From positions 1-64,000 of the forward strand of contig JABIAY010000016.1 in assembly GCA_018653085.1 (NCBI GenBank): a DNA stretch of 64,000 nt, in the 5' to 3' direction. Below are positions 7,601 through 16,376 of the stretch, piece after piece. The notes beneath the pieces are model-generated. The model made no database searches. It saw only the letters and a program-made list of their open reading frames with translations, and was not told the origin of the DNA. The translations under genes and the position numbers were made by a program. Positions within the stretch are counted from its first letter, which is position 1; each line of letters begins with the position of its first letter. The DNA is from Nitrospina sp. GTDB taxonomy: Bacteria > Nitrospinota > Nitrospinia > Nitrospinales > VA-1.

Positions 7601-8443
7601 TTAAAGCGTCGCCTTAAAAACTTTTAACGTATTTTCCATGAGCAGAGCGATGGTCATGGGCCCCACGCCGCCCGGAACAGGAGTGATGAGCCCTGCTTTT
7701 TCAGAGACCGGAGTAAAATCAACATCGCCGGTCAGCTTCCCATCAACGCGATTGATTCCCACATCAATCACCACCGTCCCCTCCTTTACCATTGCTGAAG
7801 TCACAAAATGGGGTCGACCAACCGCCGCAATCAATATATCCGCTTGGCGGGTCACTTGTTCCAGATTGGCCGTTTTTGAATGGCAAATGGTCACCGTAGC
7901 ATGGCGTTGTAATAACAAATGTGCCACCGGCTTTCCCACAATATTACTTCGGCCTAAAACTACCGCGTGTTTGCCGGCAATTTCAATATCGTAATAGTCC
8001 AGCAGGGCAATGATTCCTGTCGGCGTACATGGGGTGAGCAGGGCATTGCCGATTGCCAGCTTACCAACATTGATGGGGTGGAATCCGTCCACATCCTTTT
8101 CCGGGTCAATGGACAACAGAATTTTTTCTGAATCAATATGGTCCGGAAGCGGCAATTGCACAAGGATGCCGTTTACCGCATCATTGGCATTGAGTTCGTC
8201 AATGAGGCCCAGCAATTGCGCCTCGGTGGTTTCCGCTGGCAGGTTTTGTTCAAAGGATTGAAACCCGATCTCATGGCATATTTTATTTTTGTTGCGCACA
8301 TAAACCGCCGAGGCGGGGTCCTCTCCAACCAGAACCGTGGCCAGACCCGGCATACGACCTGTTTTGCTTTTCAATTCTGCGGTCTCTTTAGTCAGGCGAC
8401 TACGAATTTCCGCAGATACTTTTTTTCCATCAATAAGAACCAT
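7601..8443 (-). CDS. folD: bifunctional methylenetetrahydrofolate dehydrogenase / cyclohydrolase
   Basis: 280 aa, cytoplasmic one-carbon metabolism: oxidises 5,10-methylene-THF with NADP and hydrolyses the methenyl product. Visible motifs are GEDPASAVYVRNKNK (catalytic Tyr-x3-Lys), ILVQLPLP, PEKDVDGFHPINVGKL, TPCTPTGII, the NADP-binding VVLGRSNIVGKP, and the C-terminal TPVPGGVGPMTIALL. I chose the ATG giving MVLIDGKKVSAEIR because GGAAGGA stands just upstream. The 13 further codons to 8482 are encoded by a palindromic repeat and are not conserved protein. Confidence 0.96.
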   Translation of the reverse strand: MVLIDGKKVSAEIRSRLTKETAELKSKTGRMPGLATVLVGEDPASAVYVRNKNKICHEIGFQSFEQNLPAETTEAQLLGLIDELNANDAVNGILVQLPLPDHIDSEKILLSIDPEKDVDGFHPINVGKLAIGNALLTPCTPTGIIALLDYYDIEIAGKHAVVLGRSNIVGKPVAHLLLQRHATVTICHSKTANLEQVTRQADILIAAVGRPHFVTSAMVKEGTVVIDVGINRVDGKLTGDVDFTPVSEKAGLITPVPGGVGPMTIALLMENTLKVFKATL

Positions 8444-8459
8444 AATTTTCCTTCCACTT

Positions 8460-8562
8460 GGCACCAGCATCGCTGGACCCAATTAGCAAAAACTCTTAAG
8501 GCCGAGATAACTCTTTGCTCGCCTAAAAAAGCGATGGCACACTGGCCCCACGCCTAGTGGGG
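8460..8562 (-). repeat. Dispersed palindromic repeat, full copy with two heads
   Basis: Contains CCAGC-ATC-GCTGG (8464-8476) at one end and CCCCAC-GCCTA-GTGGGG (8546-8562, 6-bp stem) at the other. Between them is the shared body GCCGAGATAACTCTTTGCTC followed by GCC…GCGATGGCACACTGG. The same body occurs at 46960-47010 and 61521-61570. It lies between the sigma-54 activator (3' side) and folD (5' side). Confidence 0.75.
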
Positions 8563-8604
8563 AGTTTAGCAGATTTTTTGATTGATCGAAGGGCGTACTT
8601 CTCT

Positions 8605-10095
8605 TTATTTAATTTCCAGTTCCTTGATCAGCCGGGAAAGGTAGGAGCGTTGAACATCCAGAACCTGCGCAGCTTTGGTCCGGTTACCGCTGGTGGATTT
8701 AAGCGTGTTGGAAATAAAAGTTCTGCGGAACAAATCGCTGGCCTGCTTGAGGGTGGACCCTACATTGAGCTCAATGGGAGCCTGGGAAGTTTCAAAGGGA
8801 AACGCTTCAGGAAGCAGTTCATCACCGTCTGTCAAAACAATAGCCCGCTCCACAGAGTTTTCCATTTCCCGGATGTTGCCCGGCCAGGCATAACTCATCA
8901 GGTGAGAGGTCAGCCCCTTGCCCGGCTTCTTAACAGGCTGGTTTTCCGGACTGTGCTTCTTGATGAAAAAGGTCAGTAAATCGGAAATATCTTCCAGTTT
9001 TTCACGCAGGGGAGGCAGGGTCATTTTTATAACATTAATTCGATAAAACAGGTCCTGGCGAAAATTTCCTTCCTGAACTTCTTTATCCAAATCACGGTTG
9101 GTCGCCGTTATCAACCGGACATCAACCTTGATAGTTTCGGTACCCCCCAAGCGAATGAACGACTCTTCCTGAACAACTCGCAGCAGTTTTACCTGCATAT
9201 CCAGCGGCATTTCCCCTATTTCATCGAGGAAAAGCGTGCCCGTGTTAGCGGCTTCAAACAGACCTATTTTTTGCGTTTCCGCGCCGGTGAAAGCACCTTT
9301 CTCGTGCCCAAAGAGTTCACGCTCCAGAATAGATGCCGGCAAGGCCCCACAACTGACCGAAATAAAAGGGTTGTTCTGCCTTTGACTACGATCATGGATC
9401 AGGTGAGCAAACAATTCCTTTCCCGTTCCACTTTCACCGGTTAACAGAACAGAGGCTTTGGAGTCGGCCACCTTTTCGGCCATGGTAATGCATTTTTGGA
9501 TGGCTTTGCTCTCGCCAACTATCGTATAACGATGCAGGTATTGTTCTTTAAGTCTGCCAAACTCCTCACCCAGCAACTTTCTACTTTTTGAGACTTGAAA
9601 AAATTTTGCCATCAAATTTGCAAAATGTTCCAATATCTCAACATTTTTTTCATTGAAAACCGTTCCGTCTACTTTATCGAGAAACTGGACGACACCGATC
9701 ACTTTTTTATCAATATTCAATGGAAAGCTGGCCATGGACTGGATGGGAATCCGCATCTTTTCACTGACCCCCTGATACCACCGGGGATCTTTGGCCACAT
9801 CGTTGGAGACAATCGATTCCCCGGTTTTTGCAACATGACCGGAAATTCCCACACCAGGCGGTAAGTCAATATCTTTTAACTGGCCCATATTTTTTCCGGA
9901 GGCCTGGTAAAACTGTAGCTTGTAGGTCTTTTCATCCTGAACCAGCAATAACGAGCCGTTTTTAACCCCCACAATATCTTTGGCCGCGTTCATGACCATC
10001 GCTAATAATTCATCCACCTCCCAAGAAGTCATTTGAAAAAGGTTGGATATTTTACGTAACGCCTGAATATTTGTTTCTTTGCCAATTCGTTTCAT
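8605..10095 (-). CDS. GAF-domain sigma-54-dependent transcriptional activator
   Basis: 496 aa bacterial enhancer-binding protein. An N-terminal GAF sensor domain (about 20-170; [43 protein letters not shown]) replaces the receiver of NtrC. The AAA+ domain has Walker A GESGTGKE, the sigma-54 contact loop GAFTGA (in [12 protein letters not shown]), Walker [11 protein letters not shown] and the sensor motifs [11 protein letters not shown] and [11 protein letters not shown] Fis-type HTH ends the protein ([20 protein letters not shown]). AGGA lies seven bases upstream of the ATG. It is divergent from the TMTC-like operon. The ligand of the GAF domain and the target genes cannot be read from the sequence. 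The sigma-54 sites before pilA and fliK are candidates within this window. Confidence 0.93.
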   Translation of the reverse strand: MKRIGKETNIQALRKISNLFQMTSWEVDELLAMVMNAAKDIVGVKNGSLLLVQDEKTYKLQFYQASGKNMGQLKDIDLPPGVGISGHVAKTGESIVSNDVAKDPRWYQGVSEKMRIPIQSMASFPLNIDKKVIGVVQFLDKVDGTVFNEKNVEILEHFANLMAKFFQVSKSRKLLGEEFGRLKEQYLHRYTIVGESKAIQKCITMAEKVADSKASVLLTGESGTGKELFAHLIHDRSQRQNNPFISVSCGALPASILERELFGHEKGAFTGAETQKIGLFEAANTGTLFLDEIGEMPLDMQVKLLRVVQEESFIRLGGTETIKVDVRLITATNRDLDKEVQEGNFRQDLFYRINVIKMTLPPLREKLEDISDLLTFFIKKHSPENQPVKKPGKGLTSHLMSYAWPGNIREMENSVERAIVLTDGDELLPEAFPFETSQAPIELNVGSTLKQASDLFRRTFISNTLKSTSGNRTKAAQVLDVQRSYLSRLIKELEIK

Positions 10096-10365
10096 GGGAG
10101 ATCCTGTTATTAAATCAATAATATGACTTAAATAAGTTGCACTTTATTGTTCATCACTGGAATTATGTATGATTTTATTTTACACCTTTGGGAAGGTTTT
10201 GAAAAGTGCTAATATCTAGGGGCTTGGGACAAGTTTACTATCAATATTGAGGCGAAATTAAACGATAACTAATTAAGGGCATCTCTAAGCCTGAATATTT
10301 CGTCCAATAAGGTTTTCAAGCCACTTTGTCATTCACCCTGCGATTCATTAATTCTTCCGAACCCG

Positions 10366-12627
10366 ATGATATCCACCCCGCCAGAAATTAAAAAGATTAT
10401 AGGATGTGTGCTTCTTTTAATTCTAGCCAATATCGCGGTATATTTTAATTCCCTGAACGGCGCGTTTCAGTTTGATGATTTACCACTCATCCAAAGCCAG
10501 TGGGTGGAAGACCTGGATGCATTCGATCGCCAGGTTCGTTTCTCCGCATTTGAAAACCGCCCTGTCGTTCTCTGGACCTACGCATTAAACAACACACTTG
10601 GAAAAAACCGGGTTTTTGGTTTCCATTTATTCAACCTCACGGTTCATATCGGCGTCACACTATTAATCTTTCTCATTATTTCACGCACCCAATACCTCAT
10701 TGCCTCCCGCGCTAGCGGGTTTCCTTTGGCAACGGCTTTGCTTTTTGCGTTGCACCCATTGAACACCGATTCGGTATCCTATATATCTTCCCGTTCTTCA
10801 TTACTGGTGACCTTTTTTTATTTGCTGGCGCTTTACCTGTTCACCGGCCTGTTTTCACGTAAAAGCAAAATTCCAGAGTTCAACTTCCGGTGGGTACTTT
10901 TCATACCCATCCTGATAAGCGCATATATGAGCATTGCCTCAAAACTCATTGGCGCAACCTTGCCTGTTCTGATGGGACTTTGGTATCTGGGTTTTATAGT
11001 TTCAACACAGAAACCGCAGTTCGCTGAAAAATTTTTCCAACCCAAGTGGATAGCTACTCTTTTCCTGCTTGCAGGAGCTTTGTTTGCGGGAGCCTACATT
11101 GTTGCCGATTCCTGGCTTTATATTGCCAGGGACCAGGGGCTGGAGCTTTATGGGCGAATGCCTTATTTTCTGATGCAGATAAAAGTAATCGTCTTTTATT
11201 ATCTCAAGCTGTTCCTGTTTCCCTTCAACCTGAACGTGGACAGCGGCCTGCCGTTCAGCACCCCTGCATCCGACCCACTCATATTTTTAGCAGGATTGGT
11301 CATAATCGGAATTCTTTTCGCCGTGGTAAAAGGCAGGAGTCTCTGGGTTGCCATCGGTTTCATTTGGTTTTTCATCACGCTTGCCCCGACCTCCAGCATC
11401 GTTCCTCTGAATGATCTGGCCGTGGAACATCGCACTTATCTGCCCATGACATTAGGGCTTTGCATGGTTGTGGGATGGATCGCCAGTACCTGGCGCTGTT
11501 CAATATTGCTTGTGCTTTTACCCCTGTTTGCGTTGGGAACCGCAACCCGAAACAGTGACTGGGTCAGCGAGATCAGCTTGTGGAAAGATTCGGCCCAGAA
11601 GAATCCCAATTCAACAAGACCCCATAACAATCTTGGCAAAGCCTATTTTGAAAAAGGCGACCTTGTCCTCGCGGCCCACCACCTGGAAAAAAGCGTTGCC
11701 AATATTCCCCACTTCATTGATACCCAGTACAATATAAAGAGTGCTGAAATATTTTTAAAAAGGCGGGAAAAAATCTACGGTGAAAAATCTGCCAAGAAAT
11801 TTTCGCCTTCGGAGTCCATTGGACTTCTGACCGAGCTGGTGGAGCCTCACTACAACCTGGCCAGCGTTTATCTGGACCAAGGACGACTGGATGATGCAGA
11901 AAAAGAATACCTGAAAACCCTGACATTGAGGCCAGGTCATTTGTCATCCAGAATAGGGTTGAGTTCAGTTTATAACCGAAAAGGACTGTACGACCAAGCC
12001 ATAGCCTCGCTGGAACTGGCCGTCAACTCACCAACGTCCGACCCCAGCTTTGCCCTGGCCCGATTGAACCTTGGGGAGCTTTATGGAAAAACCGGAAAAA
12101 TTGAAAACGCGATAAAAGAATGGGAAGCGGCTCTTAAAATCGATCCATCCTTGTTGCCGGCTCATTTCAATCTAGGAACCGCCTATATGATGACTGGCAA
12201 ATTGGAGTTGGCGGTAAGGGCCTTCAAACATTGCCTGCAGTTGAATAACCACTATGAGCCTGCGTTATTCAACCTTGCCAAGGTTTATCAAAAGCAGGAA
12301 AAATGGGACGAGTCCACACAACAATTTAAAAACTTCCTTGAAGTTACCGGCCCCAAGTCTTCCGCCTACGCTCAAATTGGTTTCAATTTTAACCAGCAGG
12401 CAGACTGGAAAACCGCGCAAGAGTTTCTTAAAAAATCTCTTTCACTGCAACCGAATAATTTTAATGCCCATATCTCTCTGGCAGAAACTCTTGCCAACCT
12501 TGGGCAGATGAAAAAAGCCCGGGAACTTTTGCAGGCGACCTTAAAAATGGACCTGAATCCGGTGCAAAAGGAAGCCATAAATAAAATGATGACAAATTTA
12601 ACCCATCCACAAAACACAACCCCATGA
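10366..12627 (+). CDS. TMTC-like membrane protein with C-terminal TPR repeats (1 of 3)
   Basis: 753 aa. The first ~400 residues are polytopic membrane protein with the GT-C-type layout of TMTC proteins, which in animals are O-mannosyltransferases. The first extracytoplasmic loop carries GAFQFDDLPLI (Asp37-Asp38, the place of the catalytic acidic pair). Conserved segments are FGFHLFNLTVHI, HPLNTDSVSYISSRSS and AVEHRTYLPM. About nine TPR repeats (from ~410) follow, including a short linker insertion near 470-490. Its stop overlaps the next ATG (ATGA), so translation is coupled. The likely role is transfer of a sugar from a lipid carrier to exported protein; that is inference from fold and motif. 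The ATG has no strong Shine-Dalgarno site. Confidence 0.88.
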   Translation: MISTPPEIKKIIGCVLLLILANIAVYFNSLNGAFQFDDLPLIQSQWVEDLDAFDRQVRFSAFENRPVVLWTYALNNTLGKNRVFGFHLFNLTVHIGVTLLIFLIISRTQYLIASRASGFPLATALLFALHPLNTDSVSYISSRSSLLVTFFYLLALYLFTGLFSRKSKIPEFNFRWVLFIPILISAYMSIASKLIGATLPVLMGLWYLGFIVSTQKPQFAEKFFQPKWIATLFLLAGALFAGAYIVADSWLYIARDQGLELYGRMPYFLMQIKVIVFYYLKLFLFPFNLNVDSGLPFSTPASDPLIFLAGLVIIGILFAVVKGRSLWVAIGFIWFFITLAPTSSIVPLNDLAVEHRTYLPMTLGLCMVVGWIASTWRCSILLVLLPLFALGTATRNSDWVSEISLWKDSAQKNPNSTRPHNNLGKAYFEKGDLVLAAHHLEKSVANIPHFIDTQYNIKSAEIFLKRREKIYGEKSAKKFSPSESIGLLTELVEPHYNLASVYLDQGRLDDAEKEYLKTLTLRPGHLSSRIGLSSVYNRKGLYDQAIASLELAVNSPTSDPSFALARLNLGELYGKTGKIENAIKEWEAALKIDPSLLPAHFNLGTAYMMTGKLELAVRAFKHCLQLNNHYEPALFNLAKVYQKQEKWDESTQQFKNFLEVTGPKSSAYAQIGFNFNQQADWKTAQEFLKKSLSLQPNNFNAHISLAETLANLGQMKKARELLQATLKMDLNPVQKEAINKMMTNLTHPQNTTP

Positions 12628-14558
12628 ATTCAAAAATTACAAACATGGGTTCCATCGGGTATCAACTGAAGTCCATTACGATTCTCATCTGTATGGGTCT
12701 TCTGGCTTTCTGGGCTACTTTTCACTCGCCCTTTCTTTATGATGACGCCCATGCCATTGTTGAGAATCCTTATATTAAGCATTTGAGTGATTTTCAAAAG
12801 AGCATTGGCATTGAAAACATTTTTAATCGTTCCGTTCTTCTCCTGACGTTTGCGGTAAATCGGGAAATAGGTGGGCTGGATGTATTCGGGTATCACCTTA
12901 CCAATGTTTTGGTCCATATACTGACCGGCGTAGTCTGGTATTTTCTGGTCAGCGAATTATTGCTTTTAGAGCCATCTCGATATCGGCTCAAACGCTTGCC
13001 TTTAATTTGCGCTTCCATTCACCTTGTCAATCCTCTCACGGTTGAAACAGTCACTTATATTTCCAGCCGCTCATCAGGGTTGGCAACATTTTTTTATCTG
13101 CTTGCCTTTTATATTTTTTGCAGGCTGGTCCGGCCTCGGAAAGAAAACCTGGCTTGGACAGGCAAACTACTTTGCATTGCAGGGATTTCAGGTTTCCTTT
13201 TTCTCGGAGTTGGAACCAAGGAAATTGTCGTCACCTTCCCTCTTATGGCAATCGTCTATATATGGCTCATCACTCCAGCCGACGAAAGAAAATCTTTAAA
13301 GGCAAAAATTGGAGTCCTTCTCCTGCCCCTTTTGATTTATTTTTGTTATCGTTATATAGAGCAGGGCAATATTTTTTCTTTAAAGGCCGACCCAACCTCC
13401 GGGGAGACCAGCCGTTTTTTATATTTTTTCAGTCAAATTAAAGTAGCGGTTCACTATTATCTGCTCAAGCTGTTCCTTCCCTTTAACCTCAACTTTGAGC
13501 CGGATATACGCTTACTACCCGATTTTATAGACGGGCAGTTGGTTTGCGCTGGCGCAATTTTAGGAGTCGGAGCAGTAATGGTATTTCGCCATAAATCTCA
13601 TGTTTTGCAATTTGCCGCTCTCTGGTTTTTTATCACATTGCTTCCCTCATCCAGTTTTATTCCTCTCAAACAAATTGCCACTGAGCATCGCACCTATTTA
13701 CCCGGGTTGGGATTCAGCCTTGCGTTGGGCTGGTTGTTCCTGAGCACTCAATCGGTCCGTACTTTGGCAACTGGTCTTTTGTTGGCATTTTTATCTCTTA
13801 CTTTTTTGCTCACGGTAAATCGCTCGCTTGATTACCGATCTGCAATCAGGCTGTGGCAAGACACAGCGGAAAAGTCGCCAAATAAAGCACTGGTTCATAA
13901 CAACCTGGCTACCGTGTATATGGAAAGCAAAATGTTCGAAGAGGCAAAAGAGGAGTTGGCGATTACCCTGCAGTTAAATCCTACTCAGTCGGATGCCTAT
14001 GCAAACCTGGGCCATATCCATTTCCAACAGGAACACTGGAATGAGGCCATTGAAGAATTTAATCAGGCTATCACCCTGGGTTCCAACAAACCGGACACCT
14101 ATTATTTTGCGGGCCTTGCCTGGAACAAACAGAAGGCCTATGGACAGGCTATTCCGTTTTTACAAAAAGCCGTCAGCATGCGATCGCATAACGCCGATTA
14201 CCATTTTGCTCTGGGCGATGCGCTTCGACAGGTAGGGGCTTTTGATGAAGCGCTTCGGGAGTTTCGCCGGACACTGGCAATCAAACCTGAACACCCGCAG
14301 GCGCAAAATAACATTGGTGTTATTTTCTGGAATTTACAAGCTTATGAAAAAGCTGAAGTTGAATTTAAAAAGGCATTGGACATTCAGCAGGATCTTCCGG
14401 AAATCCATCACAATCTGGCCGCCCTGCATCTGAAAAACAATCGTTATGCCGACGCCGTTCCCCACTTGGAGCAGGTTCTCAGACTACAACCGGGAAATAC
14501 AACTGCCCAAAAATTGCTCGACCATGCCATGAGCCAGATGAAGAAAGGGCCGTCATGA
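12624..14558 (+). CDS. TMTC-like membrane protein with C-terminal TPR repeats (2 of 3)
   Basis: 644 aa paralog of the upstream gene with the same order of parts: first loop SPFLYDDAHAIVENPYI (Asp40-Asp41), FGYHLTNVLVHIL, HLVNPLTVETVTYISSRSS, ATEHRTYLPG, then about six TPR repeats from ~425 to the end. It overlaps both neighbours by four bases (ATGA), so three related genes form one translationally coupled run. The TPR part is shorter than in copy 1. Clear divergence between copies suggests different acceptors or sugars and not a recent duplication; that is inference. Confidence 0.88.
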   Translation: MNSKITNMGSIGYQLKSITILICMGLLAFWATFHSPFLYDDAHAIVENPYIKHLSDFQKSIGIENIFNRSVLLLTFAVNREIGGLDVFGYHLTNVLVHILTGVVWYFLVSELLLLEPSRYRLKRLPLICASIHLVNPLTVETVTYISSRSSGLATFFYLLAFYIFCRLVRPRKENLAWTGKLLCIAGISGFLFLGVGTKEIVVTFPLMAIVYIWLITPADERKSLKAKIGVLLLPLLIYFCYRYIEQGNIFSLKADPTSGETSRFLYFFSQIKVAVHYYLLKLFLPFNLNFEPDIRLLPDFIDGQLVCAGAILGVGAVMVFRHKSHVLQFAALWFFITLLPSSSFIPLKQIATEHRTYLPGLGFSLALGWLFLSTQSVRTLATGLLLAFLSLTFLLTVNRSLDYRSAIRLWQDTAEKSPNKALVHNNLATVYMESKMFEEAKEELAITLQLNPTQSDAYANLGHIHFQQEHWNEAIEEFNQAITLGSNKPDTYYFAGLAWNKQKAYGQAIPFLQKAVSMRSHNADYHFALGDALRQVGAFDEALREFRRTLAIKPEHPQAQNNIGVIFWNLQAYEKAEVEFKKALDIQQDLPEIHHNLAALHLKNNRYADAVPHLEQVLRLQPGNTTAQKLLDHAMSQMKKGPS

Positions 14559-16315
14559 AATCCGGCGATTTTAAATTTTCACAAACTCTGCTTAGCCAAC
14601 TGGGTTATTGCCTGCTCATCTCTTTGCTTGGAGTTTTATTTTTTTCCAATCATCTCAACAATCCTTTTCAATTTGACAGCGTTGCTTACATTGCCAACAA
14701 CGCCAGCTTAAAAAATCCAGAAACCCTGCTAACCCTTGAATTCTGGCAAAGGGAATTTCTATCACGTAGCCTGCTAAGAATGTCCCTTGCCCTTAATGCT
14801 CACCTGGATGGCTTTCGACCCTTTGGGTACCATATTCTCAACCTCGCTTTTCATATTCTCAATGCTCTGCTTCTCTTTTTTGTTCTGGAAAAATCCTTTC
14901 ACCGTTTTGGCATGGAAGCAATGGGTTGTAAAAGAATCCGCGCCGTTTCATTTTTTTCAGCCGCTTTTTTTCTTTGCCATCCGATCCAAACAGAGTCTGT
15001 AATTTATATCATGAGCCGTTCAGAGGTCATCGCCTCTACGTTTTACCTTGCCGGATTTTTACTGTTTCAACAATTACTGAACCGACCCTCAACCTCTCGC
15101 CTGCAATATTGCTTTTATTTTCTGGCACTATTTTTAATCGCCCTGGCAGGTTTCAGCATAAAACAGATTGTCGCGACTCTGCCCGCTATACTGGCCTTAT
15201 ATTACCTTTGCAGTTGCCCCGAACAAGCACCTGCTTTGCGGTTTTTAAAAAAGTGGAGGTGGGCGATATTTGGCATCATTGCAGGAATTATCAGCTCTCT
15301 GTTCTATAAACTCCTCACCGATGAGACATTTCTTATAGGCCCATCACGAGCTGAGGAGATGGTCGGCAGAGCCAAGTACATGCTCAGTCAACCGAGTGTG
15401 ATCGTTTTTTATTATTTAAAAATGTTGCTATTCCCGATGAATCTCAATATCGACCCCGATATAGAGGTTGTCGCCCGTTTGCTGTCCTGGAACTTTTTAA
15501 TCCCAGTACTTTGCATAGCCTCTTTGTTGCTTTGCTCCCTGAAATTTTTTAAGACTCGTTTTGTTTTCTTTTTTCTGTGCTGGTTTTTCATCATCCTTTC
15601 CCCTTCCTCTTCCATTGTCACCCTGCACGATCTTGCCGCAGAACACCGGGTCTACCTCGCGTCAGCGGGAATTTTCGTCTTAATTACCTACTGGGTCTCC
15701 GAGATAACCCGTAGATGGGGAGAAATTCCAGCACTAAAAATTATTCTTATTTTTTGTGTATTCGCCTTGGGAATTATGACCCTGAAACGGAATGCGGTGT
15801 GGCAATCGGAGCTCTCGCTCTGGCAGGATACGTATCAGAAGTCGCCGCATAAGCTACGCCCGCTGATTAATCTGGCGCGGGCCCACAGTCTGGAAGGCAA
15901 CACCGATAAAGCCATAAAATATTATCAGGAGTCACTTGTTGAGGGACCCGCAGTCTTTGCTACTAATTACAATTTGGGGGATCTTTATCTGAAGAAAAAC
16001 TTGGTAAACGAAGCCATGCGGCATTTTAACCTGGCCAGCCGCATTGAGCCTGAAATTCCTGAATCCTTTGCCAGGATTGGAGAAATTTATCTATTACAAA
16101 AAAAATTCGAACTGGCAGACCCTTATTTCAGGCGTGCTGTGGAGCTCAATCCCCGGTCTGCGCAGGTGTTCAAAAACCTGGGCGTTTTGAATTTCTACCA
16201 CCTCAATAAACCCAAGCAGGGCCTGGCCTTTTTTTCCCGCTCCCTGACTCTCGATCCCGGTCAACCCGAGGCCAGCAAGATTCGCGAGCTTCTGTCTCAA
16301 TTCAAACCCGAATAA
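14555..16315 (+). CDS. TMTC-like membrane protein with C-terminal TPR repeats (3 of 3)
   Basis: 586 aa, third member of the tandem set: FGYHILNLAFHILN, HPIQTESVIYIMSRSE and AAEHRVYLAS match the family, and about four TPR repeats close the protein. The first-loop motif reads FQFDSVAYIANN, so the second Asp of the FDD/YDD pair is Ser42. This may weaken or change catalysis. The SSR of the YISSRSS segment is also changed to MSR. It overlaps the previous gene by an ATGA. A 61-base gap separates it from the next large membrane protein. Confidence 0.86.
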   Translation: MKSGDFKFSQTLLSQLGYCLLISLLGVLFFSNHLNNPFQFDSVAYIANNASLKNPETLLTLEFWQREFLSRSLLRMSLALNAHLDGFRPFGYHILNLAFHILNALLLFFVLEKSFHRFGMEAMGCKRIRAVSFFSAAFFLCHPIQTESVIYIMSRSEVIASTFYLAGFLLFQQLLNRPSTSRLQYCFYFLALFLIALAGFSIKQIVATLPAILALYYLCSCPEQAPALRFLKKWRWAIFGIIAGIISSLFYKLLTDETFLIGPSRAEEMVGRAKYMLSQPSVIVFYYLKMLLFPMNLNIDPDIEVVARLLSWNFLIPVLCIASLLLCSLKFFKTRFVFFFLCWFFIILSPSSSIVTLHDLAAEHRVYLASAGIFVLITYWVSEITRRWGEIPALKIILIFCVFALGIMTLKRNAVWQSELSLWQDTYQKSPHKLRPLINLARAHSLEGNTDKAIKYYQESLVEGPAVFATNYNLGDLYLKKNLVNEAMRHFNLASRIEPEIPESFARIGEIYLLQKKFELADPYFRRAVELNPRSAQVFKNLGVLNFYHLNKPKQGLAFFSRSLTLDPGQPEASKIRELLSQFKPE

Positions 16316-16376
16316 AATCCAAACTAAGGACCTCTGGCATCAATAACCACCCGATCTCCAAAGCAAAATTTGATCT

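Noticed and set aside
8444-8482. N-terminal extension of FolD
   Set aside because: Encoded by the CCAGC-ATC-GCTGG repeat; FolD starts at MVLIDGKKVS with GGAAGGA upstream.
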